This document shows, one piece after another, positions 1 through 9,034 of a DNA stretch of 64,000 nucleotides (the first letter of the stretch is position 1; each line of letters starts with the position of its first letter). The stretch is from Pseudomonas sp. PD9R (GTDB lineage Bacteria; Pseudomonadota; Gammaproteobacteria; Pseudomonadales; Pseudomonadaceae). The stretch covers positions 219,026-283,025 of the forward strand of contig NZ_JAHTMR010000007.1 in NCBI RefSeq assembly GCF_019200975.1, in the 5' to 3' direction. Both the position numbers and the translations under genes were made by a program. A model generated the notes under the pieces. The model saw only the letters and a program-made list of their open reading frames with translations, had not been told where the DNA came from and made no database searches.

Positions 1-474
1 CTCGCCGGCCGCCTGCATGCGTTGCAGCTCTTGTGCGTACAGCGCGTCGAAGTTTACTGGAGCCAGCATCAGCGCCGGGAACGAGCCACGGGTCACGAGG
101 CTGTCCAGGGTTTCGCGAGCGTACGGGAACAGGATGTTCGGGCAGAACGCGCCGAGGGTGTGGCTCATCGAAGCGTCGTCCAGGTTCTTGATCAGGAAGA
201 TCCCGGCCTGTTGCACTTCAGCGATGAACGCGACTTCGCCGTTTTCACCGTTTTTTACGGTTACCGACAGGGTCAGGACGACTTCGTGGAAATCGTTCTC
301 CAGCGCCTTTTGACGAGTGTTCAGATCCAGACCGACGCTCGGCTCCCACTGCTGGCGGAAGATCGCCGGACTTTTTGGGGCTTCGAAGGACAGGTCACGC
401 ACATAAATGCGCTGCAAGGAGAATTGCGGTGCAGTTTCTTCTTCGTTCGCAGCAGTGTTCTGTTGGTCAGTCAT
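1..474 (-). CDS. secB: Protein-export chaperone SecB (3' end cut by window edge)
   Basis: SecB is a cytosolic homotetrameric chaperone that keeps preproteins unfolded and hands them to SecA. The reading frame runs from the ATG at 474 to base 1 without a stop and gives 158 residues, so only the last few residues lie outside the window (the family is about 160 aa). It begins MTDQQNTAANEEET and includes LQRIYVRDLSFEAPKSP, FRQQWEP and AFCPNILFPYARETLD, all typical of SecB. It is the third gene of a minus-strand run (rhodanese, grxC, secB), an arrangement usual in Pseudomonas. Confidence 0.95.
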   Translation of the reverse strand, partial: MTDQQNTAANEEETAPQFSLQRIYVRDLSFEAPKSPAIFRQQWEPSVGLDLNTRQKALENDFHEVVLTLSVTVKNGENGEVAFIAEVQQAGIFLIKNLDDASMSHTLGAFCPNILFPYARETLDSLVTRGSFPALMLAPVNFDALYAQELQRMQAAGE

Positions 475-530
475 CGCAGATCCTTCTTGATCCAGGGGTC
501 TTTTAGGTTTGCTTATTTTGGGTACGGCAG

Positions 531-785
531 TCAGGCCTTGAGCATTGCGTCGAGCTTGCCGGCGCGCTCAAGGGCAAACAAATCATCACAACCGCCAACG
601 TGGGTGCTGCCGATCCAGATCTGCGGCACGGACGTACGTCCGGCTTTCTGAGCCATCGCGGCGCGCACCTGCGGCTTGCCATCGACCTTGATCTCTTCGA
701 AGGCCACGCCTTTGTTCTCGAGCAGGTACTTGGCTCGCGAGCAATAAGGGCAGTAATCGCTGGAGTAGACGACGACGTTGCTCAT
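531..785 (-). CDS. grxC: Glutaredoxin 3
   Basis: This small cytosolic thiol-disulfide oxidoreductase uses glutathione to reduce protein disulfides and glutathione mixed disulfides. The 84-residue protein is one thioredoxin fold with the redox motif YCPYCSRAK near residues 11-19, the cis-proline segment TSVPQIWI and the glutathione-binding GGCDDL near the C-terminus. Length and motifs match GrxC. It starts 1 bp after the rhodanese stop codon and precedes secB, so the three genes are probably co-transcribed. Confidence 0.95.
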   Translation of the reverse strand: MSNVVVYSSDYCPYCSRAKYLLENKGVAFEEIKVDGKPQVRAAMAQKAGRTSVPQIWIGSTHVGGCDDLFALERAGKLDAMLKA

Positions 786-786
786 A

Positions 787-1200
787 TCACTTCACCAGCG
801 GCAGATTGTCGGCTTTCCAGCTGGAAACACCGCCGGACAGCTTGGCGGCGGTGTAGCCGGCCTTCACCAGTTCGCGAGCGTGGGTGCCAGCGGTCTGGCC
901 CAGGGCGTCGACCAGAATGATGGTCTTGGCCTTGTGTTTCTCCAGCTCACCCATGCGGGCAGCCAGTTTGTCGTGAGGAATGTTCAACGCGCCAACGATG
1001 TGACCGGCGGCGAAATCCTTGGTCGGACGAATATCGATCACCACACCGGCGTCTTTGTTAACCAGGCCGGTCAGTTCACCGGTGCTCAGGCTACGGCCGC
1101 CGCCTTGCATCTGATAGGCAATCAGCAGGGCCAGCAGAACGACGAAGATACCGACGAGAATGTAGTGGTTAGTGGCAAATTCAATCAGGTGAGCAACCAT
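787..1200 (-). CDS. Membrane-anchored rhodanese-like protein (YibN type)
   Basis: The 137-residue protein has an N-terminal membrane segment (HYILVGIFVVLLALLIAYQ) and one rhodanese domain (IDIRPTKDFAAGHIVGALNIP). The ATG at 1200 is preferred over an upstream extension because it places the membrane helix at the N-terminus. In catalytic rhodaneses a cysteine sits in the loop after the ILV strand; here the loop reads ILVDALGQTAG and has no cysteine, so thiosulfate sulfurtransferase activity is doubtful. It leads the rhodanese-grxC-secB run, divergent from gpmI, as YibN-type genes do in many gammaproteobacteria. Its biological role is not settled. Confidence 0.85.
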   Translation of the reverse strand: MVAHLIEFATNHYILVGIFVVLLALLIAYQMQGGGRSLSTGELTGLVNKDAGVVIDIRPTKDFAAGHIVGALNIPHDKLAARMGELEKHKAKTIILVDALGQTAGTHARELVKAGYTAAKLSGGVSSWKADNLPLVK

Positions 1201-1352
1201 CGAAGGAGGTTCCAGGGCGTTAAAAGTGGGCCAGTATACACAGCCCCTATGGTGGGCCAAACCCCGTCTGGCGGTGACGCCGCCGGAACTTCGCTTTAAA
1301 CTGCCACTCCCTTTTCCATCGCCCTCTTTTAACTCAGCCACGAGTGGACTCC
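1201..1352. promoter_or_regulatory. Divergent promoter region between the rhodanese run and gpmI
   Basis: This 152-bp gap separates two start codons facing away from each other, so it must hold promoters for both transcripts. No strong sigma-70 pair stands out by eye. An AAGGAGG string near 1204 lies on the plus strand and serves neither start. Confidence 0.5.
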
Positions 1353-2882
1353 ATGACTACTACGCCTAAACCTTTGGTCCTGATGATTCTCGATGGCTTC
1401 GGTCACAGTGAAAGCCAGGAATCCAACGCCATCTACGCGGCCAAGAAGCCCGTCCTCGACCGTTTGTGGGCCACCGTACCGAACGGCCTGATCTCGGGCA
1501 GCGGCATGGACGTCGGTCTGCCGGACGGCCAGATGGGCAACTCCGAAGTCGGCCACATGAACCTCGGTGCCGGTCGCGTGGTGTACCAGGACTTCACTCG
1601 CGTGACCAAATCGATCCGTGACGGCGAGTTTTTCGAGAACCCGACCATCTGCGCCGCGGTCGATAAGGCGGTCGCCGCCGGCAAAGCCGTGCACTTCATG
1701 GGCCTGCTGTCCGACGGCGGCGTGCACAGTCACCAGGATCACCTGATCGCGATGGCCGAACTGGCCTTCAAGCGCGGTGCCGAAAAAATCTACCTGCACG
1801 CCTTCCTCGACGGCCGCGACACCCCGCCGAAAAGCGCGCAATCGTCGATCGAACTGCTGGACGCCACCTTCCAGGCCCTGGGCAAAGGTCGCATCGCCAG
1901 CATCATCGGTCGCTACTTCGCCATGGATCGTGACAATCGCTGGGACCGCGTGTCTCAGGCATACAACCTGATCGTCGATGGCAAAGGCGAATTCCATGCC
2001 GCCACCGCCCAGGAAGGCTTGCAAGCTGCCTACGAACGTGGCGAAAGCGACGAATTCGTCAAAGCCACCTCCATCGGCGAGCCGGTGAAAGTCGAAGACG
2101 GCGACGCCGTGGTGTTCATGAACTTCCGCGCCGACCGCGCCCGTGAACTGACCCGCGTCTTCGTCGAAGACGGTTTCAAGGAGTTCGAACGCGCTCGCCA
2201 GCCGAAATTGGCCGGTTTTGTGATGTTGACCCAATACGCCGCCAGCATTCCCGCGCCATCGGCCTTCGCCGCAGGCAGCCTGGAAAACGTCCTGGGCGAT
2301 TACCTGGCGAAAAACGGCAAAACCCAACTGCGCATCGCTGAAACCGAAAAGTACGCCCACGTGACCTTCTTCTTCTCCGGCGGCCGCGAAGAACCGTTCC
2401 CGGGCGAAGAGCGCATCCTGATCCCGTCGCCAAAAGTCGCCACCTACGACTTGCAGCCCGAGATGAGCGCACCGGAAGTCACTGACCGAATCGTCGACGC
2501 CATCGAAAACCAGCGGTACGACGTGATCGTGGTCAACTACGCCAACGGCGACATGGTCGGCCATAGCGGCGTGTTCGACGCTGCGGTGAAAGCCGTTGAA
2601 TGCCTGGACCAGTGCGTCGGCCGCATCGTCGAAGCCCTGGAAAAAGTCGGCGGCGAAGCGCTGATCACTGCCGACCACGGCAACGTCGAGCAAATGTCCG
2701 ACGCGTCCACCGGCCAGGCGCACACCGCGCACACCACCGAACCCGTGCCGTTCATTTATGTCGGCAAGCGTGACCTCAAGGTTCGCGAAGGTGGCGTGCT
2801 GGCGGACGTGGCACCGACCATGTTGATGCTGCTGGGCCTGGAAAAACCGGCGGAAATGACCGGGACTTCGATTCTGGTCTGA
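1353..2882 (+). CDS. gpmI: 2,3-bisphosphoglycerate-independent phosphoglycerate mutase
   Basis: This manganese-dependent glycolytic enzyme interconverts 3- and 2-phosphoglycerate through a phosphoserine intermediate. The 509-residue product has the alkaline-phosphatase-fold metal sites (LMILDGFGHSES at the start, ITADHGNVEQM and AHTAHTTEPVP near the end) and the phosphoserine motif MGNSEVGHMNLGAGR near residue 60. The ATG at 1353 (MTTTPKPLVLM) is preferred over a GTG 9 bases upstream because the family begins this way. Length is normal for GpmI. A REPIN follows the stop codon. Confidence 0.97.
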   Translation: MTTTPKPLVLMILDGFGHSESQESNAIYAAKKPVLDRLWATVPNGLISGSGMDVGLPDGQMGNSEVGHMNLGAGRVVYQDFTRVTKSIRDGEFFENPTICAAVDKAVAAGKAVHFMGLLSDGGVHSHQDHLIAMAELAFKRGAEKIYLHAFLDGRDTPPKSAQSSIELLDATFQALGKGRIASIIGRYFAMDRDNRWDRVSQAYNLIVDGKGEFHAATAQEGLQAAYERGESDEFVKATSIGEPVKVEDGDAVVFMNFRADRARELTRVFVEDGFKEFERARQPKLAGFVMLTQYAASIPAPSAFAAGSLENVLGDYLAKNGKTQLRIAETEKYAHVTFFFSGGREEPFPGEERILIPSPKVATYDLQPEMSAPEVTDRIVDAIENQRYDVIVVNYANGDMVGHSGVFDAAVKAVECLDQCVGRIVEALEKVGGEALITADHGNVEQMSDASTGQAHTAHTTEPVPFIYVGKRDLKVREGGVLADVAPTMLMLLGLEKPAEMTGTSILV

Positions 2883-2908
2883 CCCGAGTTTCCAAAACAC
2901 CGCAAACC

Positions 2909-3000
2909 CTGTGGGAGCTGACTTGCCAGCGATAGCAATCTGACAGCCAACATCTATGTTGAATGTGCAGACGCCATCGCTGGCAAGCGAGCTCCCACAG
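2909..3000. repeat. REPIN: inverted pair of REP sequences
   Basis: The outer arms CTGTGGGAGCTGACTTGCCA and TGGCAAGCGAGCTCCCACAG are nearly complementary and enclose a short spacer. This GTGGGAGC...GCTCCCAC form is the REP pair common between genes in the P. fluorescens group. It lies between gpmI and the envC-like gene. Confidence 0.85.
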
Positions 3001-3134
3001 TGGTTTACGGGGTTTTCAAAATGGAATACACCCTGTCGCTCGTCCCAGTTATCACACAGTCCCAATTGGGCGTTTTTTTTGCAGCGTGGGGCGGGCATAC
3101 TAGGCCGTCCCTTTCCCTGGTGTCGCCCGCCTCT

Positions 3135-4430
3135 ATGCTTCGCGTCCTGATTGCCCTCGCTCTGACTTGCCTGCTCCAACCGGCCTTCGCTGACGAGCGC
3201 GCGCAAACCCAACAACAGTTGGACGCCACGCGTCAGGACATTGCCGAGCTGAAAAAACTGCTGGGCAAGCTGCAGGAAGAAAAATCCGGTGTGCAGAAAG
3301 ACCTCAAGGGCACCGAGACCGAAATGGGCAAGCTCGAGAAGCAGGTCGATGCTCTGCAAAAAGAGCTCAAGAAGAGCGAATCCGAGCTGCAGCGGCTCGA
3401 TGCAGAGAAAAAAAAACTCCAGAGCGCGCGAACTGAACAGCAACGACTGATCGCCATCCAGGCCCGAGCGGCCTATCAGAACGGCCGTCAGGAGTACCTC
3501 AAGCTGCTGCTCAACCAGCAGAATCCCGAGAAATTCGCCCGCACCCTCACCTACTACGACTACCTCAGTCAGGCTCGCATGGAGCAGTTGAAAAGCTTCA
3601 ACGAAACCCTGCGCCAACTGACCAATGTCGAAAAAGACATCGCCACGCAACAAGCGCAGTTGCTCGTGCAACAAAGCAGCCTCGACACCCAGCGCGGCGA
3701 ACTCGAAAAAGTCCGGCAAGAGCGCCAGCAAGTCCTGACCAAGCTCAATGACGACGTGAAGGCTCGCGACCAGAAACTGGCAGCCCGCGAGCAGGATCAG
3801 GCAGACCTGTCTAAAGTCCTTAAAACCATTGAAGAAACCCTGGCTCGCCAGGCTCGTGAGGCAGAGGAAGCGCGGCAAAAAGCGCTGATCGCCCAGCAGG
3901 AAGCCGAAAAAAAGCGTTTACGTGAGGCCCAGGCACAGGCGGAAGCCACCGACGATGCCCCGCGCAAACCGGTTAAATCGACGCCTGGCGCGATGGTTTC
4001 AAGTTCAGGCGAGACCTTTGGCGGTGCATTTGCTTCAACCCGCGGCAAACTTCCCTGGCCTGTCGATGGTCGACTGCTGGCGCGGTTCGGTGAAAGCCGT
4101 GGCGATGACGCCCGGACCAAGTGGGACGGCGTGATGATCGGCGCTTCTGCCGGCAGCGCGGTGCATGCGGTGCATGGTGGTCGTGTGGTGTTCGCCGACT
4201 GGCTGCGCGGTGCCGGACTTCTGGTGATTCTCGACCACGGCAACGGTTTTTTGAGTCTTTACGGTCACAACCAGACGCTGCTCAAGTCTGCGGGTGACGT
4301 GGTAAAAGCCGGTGAGTCCATCTCCACTGTCGGTAACAGTGGCGGGCAGGACACACCAGCGCTGTATTTTGCTATTCGTCAGCAGGGTCACCCGAGTGAT
4401 CCGGCGCAATGGTGCCGCGCGCAAGGATAA
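3135..4430 (+). CDS. envC: Murein hydrolase activator, EnvC-like (degenerate LytM domain)
   Basis: EnvC-type proteins are periplasmic activators of division amidases. The 431-residue product has a signal peptide (MLRVLIALALTCLLQPAFA), a long coiled coil from about residue 20 to 260 and a C-terminal LytM/M23 domain. The active metallopeptidase motifs are altered: KWDGVMIGA where a catalytic enzyme has a zinc-ligand His and Asp, and LYFAIRQ instead of LHFEIR. This fits a non-catalytic EnvC. The ATG at 3135 is chosen because the signal peptide begins there; the frame is open further upstream but into the REPIN. ctpA follows 31 bp downstream. Confidence 0.88.
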   Translation: MLRVLIALALTCLLQPAFADERAQTQQQLDATRQDIAELKKLLGKLQEEKSGVQKDLKGTETEMGKLEKQVDALQKELKKSESELQRLDAEKKKLQSARTEQQRLIAIQARAAYQNGRQEYLKLLLNQQNPEKFARTLTYYDYLSQARMEQLKSFNETLRQLTNVEKDIATQQAQLLVQQSSLDTQRGELEKVRQERQQVLTKLNDDVKARDQKLAAREQDQADLSKVLKTIEETLARQAREAEEARQKALIAQQEAEKKRLREAQAQAEATDDAPRKPVKSTPGAMVSSSGETFGGAFASTRGKLPWPVDGRLLARFGESRGDDARTKWDGVMIGASAGSAVHAVHGGRVVFADWLRGAGLLVILDHGNGFLSLYGHNQTLLKSAGDVVKAGESISTVGNSGGQDTPALYFAIRQQGHPSDPAQWCRAQG

Positions 4431-4461
4431 GCGCGTTACCTAATTCAGGAGTTCGTTCGAC

Positions 4462-5781
4462 ATGCTGCATTTGTCCCGCCTTACCTCGCTGGCCCTGACG
4501 ATCGCCCTGGTGATCGGCGCGCCTCTGGCGTTTGCCGCTCAACCAGCCCCGGCGGTCGCGCCTGCGGGCACTGCTGCGACCACCAAGGCGCCATTGCCAT
4601 TGGAAGAGTTGCGCACCTTTGCCGAGGTCATGGATCGGATCAAAGCCGCTTATGTCGAACCGGTAGACGACAAGACCCTGCTGGAAAACGCCATCAAAGG
4701 CATGCTCAGCAACCTCGATCCGCACTCTGCGTATCTCGGTCCGGAAGACTTCGCCGAGCTGCAGGAAAGCACCAGCGGTGAATTCGGCGGCCTGGGCATC
4801 GAAGTCGGTGCCGAAGACGGCTTTATCAAGGTGGTGTCGCCAATCGATGACACGCCAGCCTCCAAGGCCGGCATTCAGGCCGGCGATTTCATCGTCAAGA
4901 TCAACGGCCAGCCAACCCGCGGCCAGAGCATGACCGAAGCCGTGGACAAGATGCGCGGCAAGATCGGCCAAAAAATCACCCTGACCCTGGTTCGCGACGG
5001 CGGCACGCCGTTCGATGTGACCCTGGCCCGCGCCATCATTCAAGTGAAGAGCGTGAAGAGCCAGTTGCTGGAGTCCGGCTACGGCTACATCCGCATTACT
5101 CAATTCCAGGTCAAGACCGGCGAAGAAGTCTCTAAGGCCCTGGCCAAGCTTCGCAAGGAAAACGGCAAAAAGCTCAACGGCATCATCCTCGACCTGCGCA
5201 ACAACCCTGGTGGCGTGCTGCAGGCGGCGGTGGAAGTGGTCGACCACTTCATCACCAAGGGTCTGATCGTCTACACCAAGGGCCGTATCGCCAACTCCGA
5301 ACTGCGCTTCTCAGCTACCGGCAAAGACGAAAGCGAAGCCGTGCCAATGGTCGTGCTGATCAACGGTGGCAGCGCCTCGGCATCGGAAATTGTCGCCGGT
5401 GCCTTGCAGGATCAGAAACGCGCCGTACTGATGGGCACCACCAGTTTCGGCAAAGGCTCGGTCCAAACCGTGCTGCCGCTGAACAATGAACGCGCATTGA
5501 AAATCACTACAGCGCTGTACTACACGCCGAACGGCCGCTCGATCCAGGCCCAGGGCATTGTTCCAGACATCGAAGTACGCAAGGCCAAGATCACCAACGA
5601 GCAGGACGGCGAGTACTTCAAGGAAGCCGATTTGCAGGGTCACCTGGGCAATGGTAACGGCGGCGCCGACAAACCGAGCGGTTCCGGCGGCAAAGCCAAG
5701 CCAATGCCGCAGGACGATGATTACCAATTGGCCCAGGCCCTGAGCCTGCTCAAAGGGCTGAGCATCACGTCCGGCCGTTGA
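4462..5781 (+). CDS. ctpA: Carboxy-terminal processing protease, S41 family
   Basis: This is a periplasmic serine protease of the CtpA/Prc family; in Pseudomonas, family members degrade cell-wall endopeptidases. The 439-residue product has a signal peptide (about residues 1-26), an N-terminal helical region, a PDZ domain (FGGLGIEVG to about residue 190) and the protease core. The catalytic Ser lies in GGSASASEIVAGAL and the Lys in TTSFGKGSVQTV. It sits between an EnvC-like gene and a YibQ gene, a conserved cell-envelope cluster, with short spacing consistent with one operon. Confidence 0.95.
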   Translation: MLHLSRLTSLALTIALVIGAPLAFAAQPAPAVAPAGTAATTKAPLPLEELRTFAEVMDRIKAAYVEPVDDKTLLENAIKGMLSNLDPHSAYLGPEDFAELQESTSGEFGGLGIEVGAEDGFIKVVSPIDDTPASKAGIQAGDFIVKINGQPTRGQSMTEAVDKMRGKIGQKITLTLVRDGGTPFDVTLARAIIQVKSVKSQLLESGYGYIRITQFQVKTGEEVSKALAKLRKENGKKLNGIILDLRNNPGGVLQAAVEVVDHFITKGLIVYTKGRIANSELRFSATGKDESEAVPMVVLINGGSASASEIVAGALQDQKRAVLMGTTSFGKGSVQTVLPLNNERALKITTALYYTPNGRSIQAQGIVPDIEVRKAKITNEQDGEYFKEADLQGHLGNGNGGADKPSGSGGKAKPMPQDDDYQLAQALSLLKGLSITSGR

Positions 5782-5782
5782 G

Positions 5783-6559
5783 ATGCGTCTGCGGTTAGCC
5801 CTTGGCCTGTTGTTTTGTCTGGCGGGAGTTGCACAGGCAGCGCCCGCCACGACCCCCCACCCAAAAGCCTATTTGAGCCTGATCATCGATGACCTGGGGC
5901 AGAACCTGCCCCGGGATCGTCGCGTGCTGGCCCTCCCCGGCCCGGTGACCACGGCGATCATGCCCGACACCCCCCACGCCACCGAATTCGCCCGCGAAGC
6001 CCATCGTGCCGGCAAAATCGTCATCCTGCACATGCCGATGGACCCGGCTACCGGCCCGTTCGCCTGGCATCCCGACCTGCCCATCGATGAGCTTGAGAAA
6101 CGCTTGAATGCGGCATTCAAAATGGTGCCTTACACCAGCGGCATCAATAACCACATGGGCAGCCGCATGACCGCGCAACCGGCCGCTATGGCCTGGTTGA
6201 TGGCGGACTTGCAGCGTCGGCACAAATTCTTCGTCGACAGTCGCACCAGCGCCCAGACCGTGGCTGCCGCCGAGGCACAGAAGATCGGCTTGGCGAGTGT
6301 TTCGCGGGATGTGTTTCTGGATGACGAACGGACAGAGGCGGCGATCCTCACGCAGCTACAGACGGCGATCAGTCTGGCGCACAAGCAAGGTTCAGCGGTG
6401 TTGATCGGGCATCCGTATCCGCAGACGCTGGCGGTGTTGGAGCGTGAACTGCCAAAGCTCAAGGCTCAGGGTATCGACTGGATTGATATCAAGCAGATGA
6501 TCAGCGTACGCAGCAACCGGGCAACGGCTGCACATGGGAAGGATGGTGTGTACCGCTAA
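5783..6559 (+). CDS. Divergent polysaccharide deacetylase family protein (YibQ)
   Basis: The 258-residue secreted protein has a signal peptide (MRLRLALGLLFCLAGVAQA) and a divergent NodB-like fold. Family marks are LSLIIDDLGQN, AIMPDTPHATEFAREAH, ILHMPMDP, GINNHMGSRMT and FVDSRTSAQTVAA. It starts 1 bp after the ctpA stop and is almost certainly co-transcribed with ctpA. Its substrate is unknown; position suggests a cell-wall role. Confidence 0.9.
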   Translation: MRLRLALGLLFCLAGVAQAAPATTPHPKAYLSLIIDDLGQNLPRDRRVLALPGPVTTAIMPDTPHATEFAREAHRAGKIVILHMPMDPATGPFAWHPDLPIDELEKRLNAAFKMVPYTSGINNHMGSRMTAQPAAMAWLMADLQRRHKFFVDSRTSAQTVAAAEAQKIGLASVSRDVFLDDERTEAAILTQLQTAISLAHKQGSAVLIGHPYPQTLAVLERELPKLKAQGIDWIDIKQMISVRSNRATAAHGKDGVYR

Positions 6560-6630
6560 AGATCGCAGCCTCGTTTCATTCGACAGCTCCTACAAATCGC
6601 GTCCACCGCAGGAGCTGAGACTGCGATCTT
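6559..6630. repeat. Inverted repeat (REP-like hairpin) between convergent genes
   Basis: AAGATCGCAG at the left end pairs with CTGCGATCTT at the right end, with inner GCTCCTAC and AGGAGC segments that are also complementary. It lies between the convergent yibQ and substrate-binding protein genes and could act as a two-way terminator, though it has the form of a REP element. Confidence 0.7.
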
Positions 6631-6640
6631 ATGATTTACC

Positions 6641-7396
6641 CTACAGATACTGCGCCATGATTTCGTCCACCCGGCCTTCCTTGCGCATCTGGTCCAGCTC
6701 TGCTTGCAGCTTGGCGACCATCTCGTCCGGCACATCCTTGTTCAACGCCAGGTACAACTCGGCACTGTTGAAACGCAACACGGTCTTGAGCCCGCTCACG
6801 CCTTCCTGACGTGCCAGGTAGCGCCCGGCAGGATCACCCGTCGCCCACAAATCGATCTGGCCACTGACCAGTTTTTTGGCGTTGTCCTGATCGCGCAGCA
6901 CGACGATCGGTTTCAAGCCTTGCTTGGCCAGAGTCATCGCAATGGCATCACCCTTGTACGCACCAATCTTGTACTTGCGTGCGTCGTCCAGGCTCTCCAG
7001 TGTGATTTTGCTGTCCGCCTTGGCCAGCATGATCCAGTCGTCCGGACCGATCGGCCCGACCCACTTGAAAAGCTTCTCGCGATCCGGCAACCGCGCCATC
7101 ACAAATGCACCATAACCGGGGTTTTCCAGTGCGAGTTTGTAGACTCGCTCCCAAGGGAAGCGCAGCGTCAGGCTGTAGGTAACATCGGCGCGTTTAAACA
7201 TCTCCCGGACGATATCCACGGCGATGCCATTGATGTTCTCGTCCTGAGCGAAGTTCTTGCCGTTCTTCGCCATGTTGTACGGCGGGAAGTTTTCCGTCAG
7301 CAATACCAGGTCGGTATCGGGACTTTCTGCAGCGCGTGCTCCGTTGATGAGCAACAGGGAAGCGCTGGCGAGGACAAGAAGAAGACGTTTAAGCAT
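6641..7396 (-). CDS. Extracellular solute-binding protein, family 3 type
   Basis: The 251-residue protein has a signal peptide (MLKRLLLVLASASLLLINGARA) and a periplasmic binding fold of the polar amino-acid type (LLTENFPPYNM, GIAVDIVREMFKRA, WERVYKLALENPGYG, LATGDPAGRYLA). Ligand unknown. No permease or ATPase gene lies beside it, so it is an orphan here; it might feed a transporter encoded elsewhere. It is convergent with yibQ. Confidence 0.85.
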   Translation of the reverse strand: MLKRLLLVLASASLLLINGARAAESPDTDLVLLTENFPPYNMAKNGKNFAQDENINGIAVDIVREMFKRADVTYSLTLRFPWERVYKLALENPGYGAFVMARLPDREKLFKWVGPIGPDDWIMLAKADSKITLESLDDARKYKIGAYKGDAIAMTLAKQGLKPIVVLRDQDNAKKLVSGQIDLWATGDPAGRYLARQEGVSGLKTVLRFNSAELYLALNKDVPDEMVAKLQAELDQMRKEGRVDEIMAQYL

Positions 7397-7474
7397 ATCT
7401 GGCTACCGAAATCCATGGCGTACCCAAGAGTGCCTTGAGCCCGCCATGATGTCCACTGGCCTGCATCGGTTTGT

Positions 7475-8245
7475 TTAGCGCATCACAATTCCGCGATGAG
7501 CCATATAGGCCTTGGCTTCCTGCACGGTGTATTCGCCGAAGTGGAAAATACTCGCCGCCAATACCGCACTGGCGTGGCCTTCAAGGATGCCGTCAGCCAG
7601 ATGTTGCAGGTTGCCGACACCGCCCGAAGCGATCACCGGAATCCCCAGCGCATCGCTGATGGCGCGAGTCACACCGAGGTCGAAGCCGTTTTTCATGCCG
7701 TCTTGATCCATGCTGGTCAGCAGGATTTCGCCGGCCCCCAGGCCTTCCATCTTTTTCGCCCATTCAACGGCGTCGAGACCGGTTGGCTTGCGGCCACCGT
7801 GGGTGAAAATTTCCCAACGCGGGGTTTCACCCGGACCGGAGACTTTCTTCGCGTCAATGGCAACCACAATGCATTGCGAACCGAAATGCTGCGCCGCTTC
7901 ACCGACGAATTCAGGGTTGAATACAGCGGCAGTGTTGATCGAGACCTTGTCCGCGCCAGCATTGAGCAGGTTACGGATGTCCTGCACGGTGCGCACGCCA
8001 CCGCCCACGGTCAGCGGGATGAACACCTGGCTGGCCATGCGTTCGACGGTATGCAGCGTGGTATCGCGACCATCGACACTGGCGGTGATGTCGAGAAAGG
8101 TAATCTCGTCAGCACCCTGCTCGTCGTAACGACGGGCGATTTCCACCGGGTCACCGGCATCGCGGATGTTTTCGAACTTCACACCTTTAACTACCCGGCC
8201 GTTATCCACGTCCAGGCAAGGGATGATGCGTTTGGCCAGCGCCAT
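7475..8245 (-). CDS. hisF: Imidazole glycerol phosphate synthase, cyclase subunit
   Basis: HisF and HisH together convert PRFAR and ammonia to imidazole glycerol phosphate and AICAR, the fifth step of histidine synthesis. The 256-residue TIM barrel starts MALAKRIIPCLDVDNGRVVKG with the first catalytic Asp in CLDVDNG; the second is in VVAIDAKKV. SMDQDGMKNGFD and PVIASGGVG are the usual phosphate-binding loops. It is the last gene of the minus-strand run hisB-hisH-DUF2164-hisA-hisF, 9 bp after hisA. Confidence 0.97.
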   Translation of the reverse strand: MALAKRIIPCLDVDNGRVVKGVKFENIRDAGDPVEIARRYDEQGADEITFLDITASVDGRDTTLHTVERMASQVFIPLTVGGGVRTVQDIRNLLNAGADKVSINTAAVFNPEFVGEAAQHFGSQCIVVAIDAKKVSGPGETPRWEIFTHGGRKPTGLDAVEWAKKMEGLGAGEILLTSMDQDGMKNGFDLGVTRAISDALGIPVIASGGVGNLQHLADGILEGHASAVLAASIFHFGEYTVQEAKAYMAHRGIVMR

Positions 8246-8254
8246 GGTCAGTCC

Positions 8255-8992
8255 TCAGCCTTTGTACGAATCGCAGAAAGCTTGCGCTTCAGCGACGTCG
8301 AGGGTGCCTTCGTAGATCGCCCGACCCGTGATCGCGCCGATGATGCCTGGCGCCTTGGCATCGAGCAGCGTCTTGATGTCACCGAGGTTGTGAATGCCGC
8401 CGGAAGCGATCACCGGGATCTTGGTAGCAGCGGCCAGCGCAGCGGTGAACGGTACGTTGCAGCCCTGCATCATGCCGTCTTTGGCGATGTCGGTATAAAC
8501 GATTGCGGATACGCCGTCGGCTTCGAACTGCTTGGCCAGGTCGATCACCTGGATGGTGCTGATTTCAGCCCAGCCGTCGGTGGCGACGAAGCCGTCTTTG
8601 GCGTCGAGACCAACGATCACTTTACCCGGGAACGCACGGCAGGCTTCGGCGACGAAAGCCGGATCTTTCACGGCTTTGGTGCCGATGATCACGTAGCTCA
8701 CGCCAGCCTTGACGTAGTGCTCGATGGTTTCCAGGGAGCGGATACCGCCACCGATCTGGATCGGCAGGTTCGGGTAGCGCTTGGCAATCGCGGTGACCAC
8801 TTCGCCGTTGACTGGCTGGCCTTCGAAGGCGCCATTGAGGTCGACCAGATGCAGACGACGGCAACCGCCCTCCACCCACTTGGCAGCCATGCTCACCGGA
8901 TCATCGGAGAACACTGTGGAATCTTCCATGCGGCCCTGGCGCAGACGAACACAGGCACCGTCTTTAAGATCGATAGCGGGAATAATCAGCAT
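8255..8992 (-). CDS. hisA: ProFAR isomerase (1-(5-phosphoribosyl)-5-[(phosphoribosylamino)methylideneamino]imidazole-4-carboxamide isomerase)
   Basis: HisA is a TIM-barrel Amadori isomerase producing PRFAR for HisF/HisH. The 245-residue product starts MLIIPAIDLKDGACVRLRQG with the catalytic Asp in AIDLKDG; the second Asp lies in VYTDIAKDGMMQG. GGIRSLETIE and IIGTKAVKDP form phosphate-binding loops. Length is normal. It lies between the DUF2164 gene and hisF. Confidence 0.97.
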   Translation of the reverse strand: MLIIPAIDLKDGACVRLRQGRMEDSTVFSDDPVSMAAKWVEGGCRRLHLVDLNGAFEGQPVNGEVVTAIAKRYPNLPIQIGGGIRSLETIEHYVKAGVSYVIIGTKAVKDPAFVAEACRAFPGKVIVGLDAKDGFVATDGWAEISTIQVIDLAKQFEADGVSAIVYTDIAKDGMMQGCNVPFTAALAAATKIPVIASGGIHNLGDIKTLLDAKAPGIIGAITGRAIYEGTLDVAEAQAFCDSYKG

Positions 8993-9034
8993 CTGGCAAA
9001 CCTTCAGAATTGAATGTTCAGCTTGGCTCGGAAA

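Noticed and set aside
1202..1210. AAGGAGG ribosome-binding-like string on the plus strand
   Set aside because: No start codon follows at suitable distance on that strand, and it is the wrong strand for the rhodanese gene.
1329..3878. 849-codon open frame on the minus strand
   Set aside because: It lies opposite gpmI and the envC-like gene, has no family resemblance and arises from GC-rich codon use in those genes.
7496..9013. 505-codon plus-strand frame across hisF/hisA
   Set aside because: It mirrors two well-supported histidine genes on the other strand; no start signal or recognisable domain.
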